Shown here one piece after another: positions 20,836 to 31,016 of a DNA stretch of 58,469 bases (position 1 is its first letter; the number at the start of each line of letters is the position of its first letter). Source of the DNA: Gamarada debralockiae (lineage: Eukaryota > Ascomycota > Leotiomycetes > Helotiales > Hyphodiscaceae). The translations under genes and the position numbers were made by a program. The stretch is from NCBI GenBank assembly GCA_002803225.1, contig NXFV01001602.1, positions 1 to 58,469 on the forward strand. Reading direction: 5' to 3'. The notes beneath the pieces were generated by a model that was not told the DNA's origin, did no database searches, and was given only the letters and a program-made list of their open reading frames with translations.

Positions 20836-22182
20836 ATGGTGTACAGCTTAAACATTGGACGTGCCCGCGATCCATTGATTGCGATTACAATCTTTGCTGC
20901 AATCGCCATTCTAACTACGGTTCTAAGACTTCGAGAGAGGAGGATAAGAAATCTTTCTTCAGCACTGGATGATTATCTAATGGGTTCTGCGTTGGTTAGT
21001 CAAGCTCCTATTTAACGCAACTCTGAAACCTCCTCTGACAAAATATAGTTCTGCTTATTCCTCTCAATTGGGATTCAATATACTTGTATGCACCCCAAGT
21101 TCGTTCAATCTTTGATCTAAGCTTATCAATCAAGGTGTCCTTGCTGGAGGCGTAGGTCGTCATACTGCTGACGTTCATCCCCAGGACGTCGTTCTTGTTC
21201 TCAAGGTACCTCTCTTCCCATTCTCATCCTTTTCAACGCTCTTTGTAACACCTTCCTAGCTTCTTCTCCCCTTCGAAGTTCTCTATGGCATAACCCTCTG
21301 CCTCACTAAAACCTCTATTATAAGCTTCTACCTACGCATATTTGGCACAGCCCACACCTTCCGTATCTCAGCCTATGCCAGTATCGGCGTGCTTATTGCA
21401 TGGGCCCTCTCGGTAATCCTCGAGGCATTCCTCCTATGTCGGCCCTTAGCAGATAACTGGGATTCTACTATTAAAGGCGTGTGCGGGAATCGCAGCAAAG
21501 TCTATATCTCATCAGGTTCGCTAAATGTAGTCACGGATTTTATGGTAATGGCGCTGCCGATCCCGCATATCTTTGGTTTACAGCTTCGTACAAAGAAGAA
21601 GCTGGGACTAGTATTAATGTTTTCACTTGGATTATTGTTTGTTGCCTGACTTTCCCCTCCTTCTTCCCCTTTTCCTACCCCGCTTCATACTCTTAACTAA
21701 CTATTTGTAGCATCACAATTATCTCTGTAATCCGGCTTAAATCCTTGCAGGGAATCGATTTTACTGATCCAACTTATACCTTCCCAATGGGAATGTTCTG
21801 GTCAACTCTTGAGCCCTGTCTCTGCATTATTAACGGAAATCTACCTATGGTGCGCACCTACCTTACGAGTAAATTTCCCGCTGTCTTCGGTTCTACGAAG
21901 AGCGACGGCACGTATGCGATAAACCATCCGGGAAGAGTGAGGACGCAAGCTAGTGCGTACGGCGAAATGGTTAGGAGGGATAATTTTGAGATGCTAGGAG
22001 ACCGTTCTTTCGATGAGAGGGAGTTGAGGGGGGATATGAATAAGAAAAGGGACAGCCTTGGTAGGATAACGAATGTTATCAGTGAGAGGGTGGACGTAGA
22101 CAGTGAGAGTCAGAAATGGCTAACGGAAGGGAAGAAGAGTCAGATCATAGTAGGAAGAAGTGTAGATGTTGAGAGTTTGTAG
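20836..22182 (+). CDS. Fungal rhodopsin-domain (Pth11-like) membrane protein
   Basis: Seven-transmembrane protein of the fungal rhodopsin-domain family (PF20684), common in Pezizomycotina and related to Pth11-type receptors; ligand and signalling are unknown. Five exons: 20836-20994, 21049-21085, 21135-21205, 21260-21636 and 21711-22182 (371 aa). Family landmarks are ALDDYLMGSA after TM1, GGVGRHTADV, LTKTSIISFYLRIF, the FLLCRPLADNW / GVCGNR loop with conserved cysteines, VTDFMVMALPIPHI, and the TM7 segment WSTLEPCLCIINGNLPMV. The C-terminal 100 residues are polar and cytosolic. The intron at 21637-21710 uses a weaker GTTTGT donor, chosen because it restores GLFITIISVIRL. Confidence 0.87.
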
Positions 22183-23272
22183 GCTAGGGGTAGAGAATTA
22201 AGTCATAAGCTGAGTAGATGATACCCAGCTAGCTCACTTGACTAACAACTGGACGCTTCTCTATATATTTGCAGATTCAACTGTAGTTCAGATGTTGTTC
22301 TGTTGCTGCTAAAGTAGATGTTCTGCCAAGGAGCATTGTGGATAGACTCTTCGCTGTGTGGACTCCTCCCTCGCGGATAAATCGACAAGCTGTTGCAGCT
22401 CACATGAAGAGGCCACTGACATTTATCACCAGTCATTTGAGAGCTCACTCGCCTGGCCAGCCAGCTCCAAGAGTCTATTGCTGTCCAATTGATCTCACCT
22501 CATAGTCTAGAAAAATATAAATGCCATGGTCCATAACGACCGCTTGATCTAGATAGCATAGTCTATTATAGGGAATAGAATACCTGTCATGACTAGCCTC
22601 GTTTCACCCAATCATCTCTGGTCAGACTGCCGGAACATTTAACCCTAATTGAACCTAATTATCCATTAATCTGTCACTCAAGTCCAGCCAAGACTCCACG
22701 CCGTTTTGTTTCGCTTCCGACTTCTTCGAATACCGTAGTAATTGGTCTATAAGACAGGGTGTAGCATGTCAACCCTCTCCATTTGAAGGCCGTTTGCAGG
22801 GTAATTTTGGTGTGTTGCTTATAAACGGAGGGGTGGTCACGTAGGTTGGGGTCTTATAGAGCAATTAATACGGTACTTTAAATGAACCGACACCTGCTCT
22901 TAAAGACCACGACTCGAATGGTGATAAAGTCTGCAGCGACTGCCTCTGTAGTAACAACATCAATTTAAAGACTGTCCTTATCTGATGCGCAAAGCTCGTC
23001 CTCCTGGCTAGAAACCCGACCCTGCGATTCAAGCTAAGATTAATGAAAAATTAGCCCTTTTTAACTCTCGTCACCGCGCTGTCGAATCATGTTAACGCCA
23101 CGATATCTCTGAGACTCTGAGACCCCTACGACCTCCGAGAGTAAATCTACAGTTCAGATACCTAGTGGGCCTTGATTGATTAGTGACATATATATGAGAA
23201 AGCTTCGTTTTTGCCTGTTTTGGATGTTCAGTTTCTCTCGAATCTGGTTAGTTGAACCTGTCGTATTGAGTA
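22183..23272. other. Intergenic, no gene recognised
   Basis: About 1.1 kb of AT-rich sequence between the rhodopsin-domain gene and the pogo-like element. Only short frames without similarity are present. Confidence 0.5.
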
Positions 23273-23971
23273 CAGTTAAACCTGGATATAAGAATATGCT
23301 CGGGACTACGAATTATATTCTTATAGAAGAGGTATTCTTATATCGAGGTCCTGTGATCAAAAAATTTGAAAAACAGCTCGAGAGGTGGAAACGCACGTAA
23401 AATTCCCTATTCTAGACTAATCTGTGCGTTGAAAGAAGCTCGTAATCGACGGTTGTACTATTGAATTAACCTTCTTGAGTCTCGTCCCTCTCTCAATACA
23501 ATCAACAGCCCGTAGATCTTGATTGTCGCCAGTAGAGCTTCGAACTGCTTTCAAAGCTTTCTTATCTGCCTTAGGGCCAAGAGGGTCGAGATAATCGTAT
23601 TGTGCGCTGAGATCCTTCGATATCATACCTTGGTTGACCTTATGACCAGTCTCCTTCGAGCACTAGTCTGCAAGCTCGTTCCGTTGTGCGGTAGGATGTG
23701 TTTTATGGCGATTTCAAGTCAACAGACAATCAGCGTTAGTCAGAGCTCTACGGCACTTCTTAGAGGTCTCCATATTTCAAGATTTGGGTAGAGATATTCT
23801 TAGGTAGAGGTATAATTAGGAGGGAATCTAAAGTTGCGGGCAGTGATTACTTAAGAATATTCTTCTAGAGAGGTATTCTTATTAGCTCGCCTAAAAAAAA
23901 AGGGACCAGCTGCTATATTCTTATTGGTCAGGTATTCTTATCTACAGGATTCTTATATCCAGGTTTAACTG
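23273..23971 (-). mobile_element. Internally deleted pogo/Fot1-like DNA transposon
   Basis: A 699-bp element bounded by perfect 23-bp terminal inverted repeats (left 23273-23295 starting CAGTTAAACCTGGATATAAG; right 23949-23971) and flanked by TA dinucleotides at 23271-23272 and 23972-23973, the target-site duplication of Tc1/mariner-pogo elements. Subterminal copies of the ATTCTTAT word recur on both sides (for example near 23310, 23335, 23880, 23920 and 23935). Inside, on the minus strand, lies a decayed CENP-B-type helix-turn-helix frame but no DDE catalytic domain, so the element is non-autonomous. Confidence 0.88.
23417..23774 (-). pseudogene. Transposase N-terminal HTH remnant (CENP-B type) within the element
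   Basis: A continuous minus-strand frame of 119 codons starting METSKKCRRALTNAD, followed by PTAQRNELAD, GHKVNQGMISKDLSAQYDYL and a short tail ending QPSITSFFQRTD. The first part matches the psq/CENP-B N-terminal helix-turn-helix of pogo/jerky transposases; the last residues resemble the extreme C-terminus of such proteins. The DDE domain between them is missing. Two stops interrupt the helix-turn-helix: a TGA near 23714 and a TAG near 23660. Confidence 0.75.
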
Positions 23972-24230
23972 TATAGCTTATATTTGTTTCTTCCTTTAGG
24001 ATAAAGAAAGCTGTACACCGCCTTGATTTTTTACCCTCCTTAGATATCTAGCTATTCAAGAATTCTACCATACTGAGCCCCAAAACTGTCCCAACTGACA
24101 TCTGCGTCTATCAACGACCTGCCATGTATTATCAAGTTAGCTCGGCGCGCAAAGAGACTATCGGGAGCTCTAGTAGATAGTAAGGGGAGGAGAAGTATTA
24201 CCTAGCTTGTCGACGCCTGTCCCGCGTAAT

Positions 24231-26371
24231 TTATAAGAATGGGTTATTTGAAGTCTGAATCAAGATGATATCCAATCGTCGACGAATGAAAAATTCGCAA
24301 TTTCCTGCAAATTGATCTAGAGTCTCCTGAGAGCCCTTGGCGAACTTTTCCAAATCCACAACTATTAGCTGCCGGCTGGGCTCTGGAAACTCATCAATTC
24401 GAAGCCACTTTACTTTCACCCAGAGTCGTCCACATATCTGTGTGTTCTGCGAATCCTGCAATTGAATCTGGCTCTCTTTCCACCTTTCATAAGATAGTGT
24501 CAGATGAATCCGGGGCGTTCCCACTTTCAGGAGCCCGTTATTGGGTGATATTTCTTGTAGCAGTGATTCGCCTTGCGTGAGTGGACGGTAAACCGGAGAT
24601 ATTATTATAGAAGAACCGCGAGAAGATGTGATTTTATCGACAACTGGTATGGACCTTCCACGGACATGTGTAGTGGAGAGTTTCGAGGATACGCTCATAG
24701 AGGAATCCGATGGCTTTCCTTCCAAATCCGAAGTAAATTGATTGGAAGTATGTTCCGATACAGGCCGGGGGTGATCAGAGTCTACAGAAGATGGCGATTC
24801 GACAAGAGGTCGTGATTGGGTAAGTGGGGCCCACACCGCGGAAGCAAACACGGTACTTTCGAAGGGTGCTGGATATGGCTCCCTAGCGTCAAGTATTTCG
24901 TGCCTCAGTTCGTCCTCGAGAGCGTCGCTGAACTTGTCTACAATTGCCCCTAGTTGTTTGGCTCTGATCTTGGGAATCTCCTTCATTGCTTCCGGAAACG
25001 TCCACTTCTCATACAGCCTTCCATGAGTGCTAGGTACTTTGAATTTTCCATGTAGTCTGATAAAAAGACTACAGAGAAAACAGGCCTTTTTGGTGGAGCA
25101 AAGTACCCTTGGAGGACACATGACATTATGCATCTCGTAATATATCAATAGTTGGATCTCGGCGTGTACAACGAATTTTGTAGACAAGATATTAGAGAGG
25201 CGGCTCTCTATTCCAGAAACATTGATACCTTTCCTCCAAAAGCGGTTTTGAACGTAGGCTGCCGTATTCTGAAATTTACCGGCGTCAAACAAGCTATATA
25301 CCATGTCCACCGTAAGGTTTTGAGGCTCGACAAGTGATATCACAGGTGGCGCCGGCAACTTGACCACCGATATCTTAATATTTGCAAATATCGAGAGCTC
25401 TTTTGCAGTATGTATAAGGAAGCTGGACGCTATGTTGTAGCGTCCAAGCTTCATGATAGTTCGTGTTATGTTTATCCTGGCTGAGGGATGTAAAGCCGAT
25501 GACTTAAGGAGTAGCCCGAGAAGGTTCCGAGAGTGTAGTCTCTGAGCAACAATCACTATTTCAATGAGAAGGTCCAGTCCCATTTCGGAAAGCGCTTGAT
25601 GCTTAGCAATAGCCTCAAGTCTACTAAAAAGGGTTTGCAACGTTTGCACGTCGAATTTCAGGTCAGCGAGCGCTGTAGACGAAATAGATGATATTTCCGA
25701 GTCGGATATGTTGGTCAAGGCATCATGGAGTAAGGATATTACTTTTGGCCTCAGCTGCTTCTGTTGTTTGAAGTTACATTTGAGCGTTGCATGTTTCGAC
25801 CTCAGTCGACAGAGGATTCGGTTGTGATGCAAGGATACGGCTTTTCGAAGAAGGTTCGTTTCGTCGTCCTTGAGTATTGTGCTGCCTTTAACGGTCAGTC
25901 AGCACTTAATCATTTTACTTAATATCCAGAAGGTGTATAACCTTGCTTTGCTACCTTCTCGAGAAGTTCTGCTATTCCTTGGAAGCCGCGTTGGACTTCC
26001 TGAAGATCCCCGTTATTTACAGCCATTCTAATGATCATACTCTTTCCATTTTGCCTTTCCTCAATACAGAGAGCCACGACCTTCGCGGGGTTATCGGTGG
26101 ACGCTGCCAAGAATGCTAAGACCTCGGTGAGCTCCTTTTCTCGCCCTAAACTTAAGACTCTGGCTAGGGGGGGTTTATTAGGAATAGTATCATCGTTAAT
26201 AACGTCATCGGACGGAAGCTGCGGGGTATCGTTCAGAAGTTGAAGTAGAACTATTGTTGCCAACAACCGTTCCGGCTTAACTTGTCCCCAGGCTAGGGAG
26301 GTCATGGCGGCATTTAAGCAGTAAGTGTGTCTGTTTAATATCAACATTATAAGAGCTTTATACATTGTCAA
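24231..26371 (-). CDS. OTT_1508-like deaminase domain protein
   Basis: Large fungal protein with the OTT_1508-like nucleic-acid/nucleotide deaminase fold; substrate and role are unknown, and a conflict or mutator function has been proposed for the superfamily. Exons 26371-25942 and 25885-24231 (694 aa); the 56-nt intron joins VAKQG to STILKDDE in frame and hides the fact that the two long frames are one gene. The N-terminal 380 residues are helical. The zinc motif follows: VHAEIQLLIYYE (His and catalytic Glu, about residue 385) and KKACFLCSLFIRLHGKF (CxxC), then THGRLYEKWTFP. The C-terminal 250 residues are Ser-rich and low in conservation. The start may instead be an internal Met at 26305. 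All key residues are intact even though the gene lies only 260 bp from a dead transposon. Confidence 0.85.
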
Positions 26372-26904
26372 TAAACACAGCTAAAGACCATACCGTCAGG
26401 GAATAATTGCGGGCCGTTCTGAGAGCGGCACCCAGACCATATATTGCGAGCTGTACTATATCACAAGTCGCGATCGCGGAGCATTAGCAAGCTCCGGCTA
26501 TATCCTCTTGCAGAATAAGAGCGAGGTTTCATTAATCACAAAGATAATGCATAAAGGATCGACCTGTCTCTTTGCTTGAGGCACGGTGAGCCCTGTCGTG
26601 CACGGACCATGAAGCGAAGCGGGGCTACCATGCCTCCTTGCCGTATGCAGGTGACTTTAATACGCATTGGATCTCTGTGACATATATAGGCGTATAATGA
26701 TAATAATACCAAGAATGTTATGGGTGGTCAATTACGTGTTATGGATTTTGGAGCGTATAAATCTATATTTCGCCTATCATTTACAGAATTCAGAACATTA
26801 AATTGCACGTGACATTTGTGGCACGCGAGCTGGGTGTAGACTAGTACAAGTTGTAGACAAAGTACCGATAGTAGGCAAATTTGGCCAATAAGACGAGTAA
26901 AGGA
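26372..26904. other. Intergenic, AT-rich
   Basis: Upstream region of the deaminase gene; no gene seen. It leads into an array of short related words (GTAGAC, TAGTAC, AAAGTA) from about 26830 to 27005. Confidence 0.45.
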
Positions 26905-27002
26905 CAAAGTATGGACTAGTACGTGGCACGGGCTAGTCTAAAGTCTAGTAAGAGATAGATGCATAAACGGTGTGTCCATGCCACGTACTAGTCTATACTT
27001 TG
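26905..27002. repeat. Imperfect palindrome / fold-back, 27-bp arms
   Basis: Left arm 26905-26931 (CAAAGTATGGACTAGTACGT...) and right arm 26976-27002 are reverse complements at 25 of 27 positions, with a 44-nt spacer. Partial extra copies of the TAGACTAGTAC and ACAAAGTA words precede it. It is compatible with a MITE remnant or a fold-back; no target-site duplication is obvious. Confidence 0.65.
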
Positions 27003-27334
27003 CCTGTTGTTATGAGGGCCCTGATACAGTGGTGCATATGACGCTGGTTTAAATGGGCTTAAAAATTTTCAATTCATTGTCTCTACCTCTACAAGGCAGA
27101 AACCTCATATATATCTAACCTCAGCTCCTCTGAACTTCTTATCGTACAAGTACTCTTTCCGCCGTATACTATACGGCCATAAGTGACACAGATGGATTTC
27201 AGTACGGCTGCTGTATGTACGTCCGTAAGATATCACCGCACCTGCATAGACCTGCCAACAGGATTGAGAGGTATGTCTGGTATTTAATTGCAAGGGCAGG
27301 AGTAAGACTAGTCTCAGCTCTGGGGTTGGGAAAC

Positions 27335-27734
27335 CTGAGTTTTATGGAAGTGAATTTATGGACCTGATGAACTCTGTTCGCTGGCTTAAATGCGCGGACC
27401 ACGAAAATCACATCTATGCGTTACTTGGCTATCCTTACGCTCAACGGAATAGCGGTCTGGCAACAATCATCATGCCGGACTATTGAAAGGCGTTCGGGAG
27501 GTTTATCTTGGGCTCCCGGTGGAAACCTTGATGAATCAGAATGACCACCGGCTCCTTTCGGCTGTGGAACACAACAAAGAGTCCATGGAGGAGGGCTTCC
27601 GTTCATGGGCTCCATGCTGGGATGTGAGCGAAGTTGCGTTGACATTAGGGGTTTCACATGAATGTCTTTATGATACATCTACTGGAATCTTGGATTGCCA
27701 GTTGAGTCTTGAAGAACAATGCTTGAATGTGTGA
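27335..27734 (+). pseudogene. HET-domain (heterokaryon incompatibility) protein fragment
   Basis: Remnant of the region just after the HET domain. One frame reads KPEFYGSEFMDLMNSVRWL then CADHENHIYALLGYP and ATIIMPDY, matching the conserved C.D.RDKIYALLGL...I.PDYS segment of HET proteins. It stops at a TGA (27483-27485). The following part lies in another frame: VREVYLGL, HRLLSAVEHN and FRSWAPCWDVSEVAL, equivalent to the LPSWVPDW motif. The N-terminal HET catalytic region is not found upstream. It is a truncated, frameshifted fragment. Confidence 0.65.
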
Positions 27735-28661
27735 GGAGCCATTCTTAGCACTGTTTCTAAAGCCTTTGAGTTCTGTGGACTTGATCTACAACATCCAACT
27801 ACTTCAATAATTTTGGGGATCAAGCACCAACTTCCAAAGGAGGTTTTTTGGGGGGGGTTTTTTTTTTTTCACAAGCTTTGGAGGTATATGAGGGAGAACG
27901 ACCCAAACCCTGCGTACGGTTGAATTAATATGACTGCATTAAGTTTCACTCTTGTGGCATGGGCGATTGGAAGGACTGTATTGGACTCAGATGAGAATTT
28001 TCTCAACACCTGGACAACTTTTCTGTATAAGCCCAGGCTCGGCTCCTTCACCAGCAGCTACTTTCCTACAGCCGCATCAATGAGCCGACAGAGCAGATCC
28101 GGAGAGATTCTTGGTTGATGTGAATGTGTGTTGTAAAGGCTAGTATTTCTTATTTACGGGGGAGGGTATACGCACTTGGCACAGGGATCACAAAACCTGG
28201 AGAAATCTGCTATGTGATATTCGGGGCAACGGTACCATACATTGTGCGTAGGGGCCGAAAAGGACGGCCACTATAAGCTTGTAGGTGAACTTATGCCCCT
28301 GGGCTGATGGGTAGTGAAATCAAGACCTGCTTGAGAATGGGATTGGATATGCACAAGATATCACGTTATGCTAGCCTGAACTGCAACGAAGCCTCAACCT
28401 CAGAAACTTTCGATACTAGTTATGTCCCTTCACCTGAAAAAACTTATTCTCGGCTTCAATGAATGATTGGGGAGTGTTCCTAGATAACGGTGGTTGGGAG
28501 GCGCGTTCTGAACGAGAATTTTGATCTACGTTTTATTGTAATCATATGACTGCCTATTTTCAAAACAGATCCAAAGCTTCACATGTTTTTTCCCAGTACA
28601 AGACAGAAATCGAGACCTCCAAAGCAAAAGCAAGGTGGTGGCAACCAAGTGAATATTTCAT
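27735..28661. other. Intergenic, with a G/T homopolymer junction
   Basis: No gene recognised in about 0.9 kb. At 27845-27870 a run of six T, eight G and thirteen T lies in a row, an unusual low-complexity stretch that could be an assembly weak point or the scar of a decayed element. Confidence 0.45.
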
Positions 28662-30343
28662 TCAGTCAGTGGCAAAGTGCACACTACCCGAGAATTCCCG
28701 CAAGCGCTTGCCAAAGAACTGCAGAATGACAATCAATCCAAACGCAGCAGTAACAATCGAAGCCTGAATACCAAGCGCATTTCTCGTGCCCATCGCAGTG
28801 GTCCATGGGATCTCATAATACGTGATGATAAATCCTCCAACAGTTCTGCCAAAGTTGATCCAAGCGGCAACTTCACCGGAAGCTTCTGGATATGCGTCCA
28901 AGAGGTATGAGTTGATACCTGTGGTGCAGATGATGATTCCGTAGACGAATAGACCCCATGTCACTGCTGTAACCATGTAATGCCATCCGTTCTGTAGGGA
29001 GAATCCGAGGAGCACTATGCCGAGAACCATCAGTGGTGTTGCGAAAAATATTGGGATGAGACGGGCTTCAGGTTCGAGACGGCCGTTGTGGCGCTTCATG
29101 TATACTTTGGCAACAAGGTCGAAGATGAAGTGGCCGGTGATTTCTCCTAAGATGGTGGCGACCATTGGTGCAAAGAAGTACAAGGCTAGAGGTAAGTCAG
29201 TAGCCTTTCTAAAAGCAAGAGTGTTTAGTGGGCAACCTCCCTGACGGCTCAGGACCGAAATGGTACAACTTCTGCAAGAAAACTCCAGTGGTGGCATTGA
29301 GCCCGATGACCCAGCCGAAAGTGAAGACGTAGTATAGAGTGACCAAGATGACAGGAATCTTCGTGATCGCAATAGCTGGGCGCTTCACGGCTTGCCAGAA
29401 AGTGTTTCGCTGATGACGGCTGTGGAATTGTTCGACACCGATGAGTCGCAAAAGTCGGGATTTTCTGACTGGTTGTTGGTCTCGAGGAATTGATCTATCG
29501 TAGAAAGTCTCATCCATGAATGAAACAATGAGGATAAGAGCAACAGCCCAAAATATTGTGAGAATCCAGTATGCCCATGGCCAAGTGGACTTCCAGATAA
29601 TGAAGGAGGCGACGAATGGTCCGAGATACGGTGACAAGACGATAAAGCAAGACCAGATATTGATTTTGCGGCTGAGATAATTGTTAGAGTGGATAATCCG
29701 AAGCTGGTTCGGAAGACTTACGGATGCTCGTGGAAGAAGAACATGTCCTTGATGAACATCAATCCGCCCGCCTGAGCAACAGTCGAGAAGAAACCATGAA
29801 GGATCCTAGCAGCTTCGAATGAATGAAAGCTCTTTGCTGCAGCGGACCAAGCAGCCGTGAGGAATGCGAAGATGGAAAACCAGAACAATACTGGCAGACG
29901 ACCGAAATATGCAGCAAATGCAACGACAAATATTCCACCAGCACCAAGCATGAACAAGTTTCCTACTAAAGCTTCATTGACTACAGTCTCGGGAAGATTC
30001 CAAGTCCTGAAGATCGTCAGTATCTGGATAAGAAAGGACTGGCAATGAGGGGTAGCTACTCAGGTTGAACAAGATTTGTGATTGCCCCGGTGGAACTTCC
30101 ATAATCCGGAAGAAAGGCAGTGATGGCGATGATGGAGAGAAACAAGTGCTTCTTGAGCACACTCCAATTGAGGGGATCATTGGGATCACTCGTCGGCTGT
30201 GGATTCAACTCTGTGCTGCCATCTTGCTGAAGCTTTCCACTGCGTGTTGGCGATGAAGGTTCCTGATCTTCTCCAGTGGTGATGACATTGGTGTCTTTCT
30301 CTTGAAGAGTCTCCTCTATAGAGCGTGTTGGTGAAGCTTCCAT
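28662..30343 (-). CDS. MFS multidrug-type transporter (DHA1-like)
   Basis: Proton-coupled exporter of the major facilitator superfamily, of the kind exporting drugs, polyamines or secondary metabolites. Exons: 30343-30060, 30006-29722, then 29671 down to about 29235, and the last exon to 28662. The N-terminal 65 residues are polar; DPNDPLNWS is the usual entry motif, followed by TM1 (HLFLSIIAITAFLPDYGSS). The second join restores QPETWNLPETVVNEALVGN, then the first-half signature (FAAYFGRLPVLFWF). The third exon has SPYLGPFVASFIIW (TM5 region) and the central loop. The last has ten or more family residues such as LFVYGIIICTTGINSYLLDAYPEAS. The intron near 29175-29240 cannot be fixed: a 28-nt excision or a 69-nt one both keep frame. 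The neighbouring O-methyltransferase is transcribed in the same direction. Confidence 0.85.
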
Positions 30344-31016
30344 GTTGTCTGCTCAAAATGAATGTAGAATCATAGATTGAAAGAGCTGCTGTTTGAAGAC
30401 ACGGCACGACAACTCTCGCGGGAGATTTATAAATTTTGTGCTAGAGCAAGTGCGGAGCACCAGAATCTGTCAGGTATTAGAAGTAAATAAGTCCCCACTG
30501 TTCTGGAAAGATGGTACGGAGTGTTCTTCTATGCATAGAAATAATATAACGAGCATCTGGAACTTTTTGGAAACTAAATTTAAACCCAAACAGATGGGAA
30601 ACCCCCAGGGTCCGTCCTAAATTTCATCTAGATAGCCAGCAATCTGACTTCGGATTATTGGCTGACGGCATATGTACGCGTACGAAATAATGTTCCGCAG
30701 CATAGGAAGCAGTCAGCCGATGTGACTTTTTAGCCGAGTGGTACAGTGGGACGTGCATCTTAGGCATTGCATTAGATTAGTGAAGGTGAGTGCAGATCGC
30801 CCCTGTAGGTTTTCGGGGATTGGTACAAGGGAGGGAACTCAAGCGAATAATGAGCTACGAATCAATGCTCCATGAGTCTTCTGCAGTTTGGAAGGAGCCA
30901 TCCATGCCAAAGGATCCTGGAAATTTGCTCCCGAGATGTTCTATCTGAAATGTGATGTTATGTGATGCATCGTGACAGCGTGTGATCGCTCGATTTGGAA
31001 GATAAAGTGCTTAGTT
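30344..31016. other. Intergenic between MFS and O-methyltransferase
   Basis: Holds the 5' region of the MFS transporter and the 3' region of the O-methyltransferase. No gene seen; only a short frame at 30393-30620. Confidence 0.5.
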
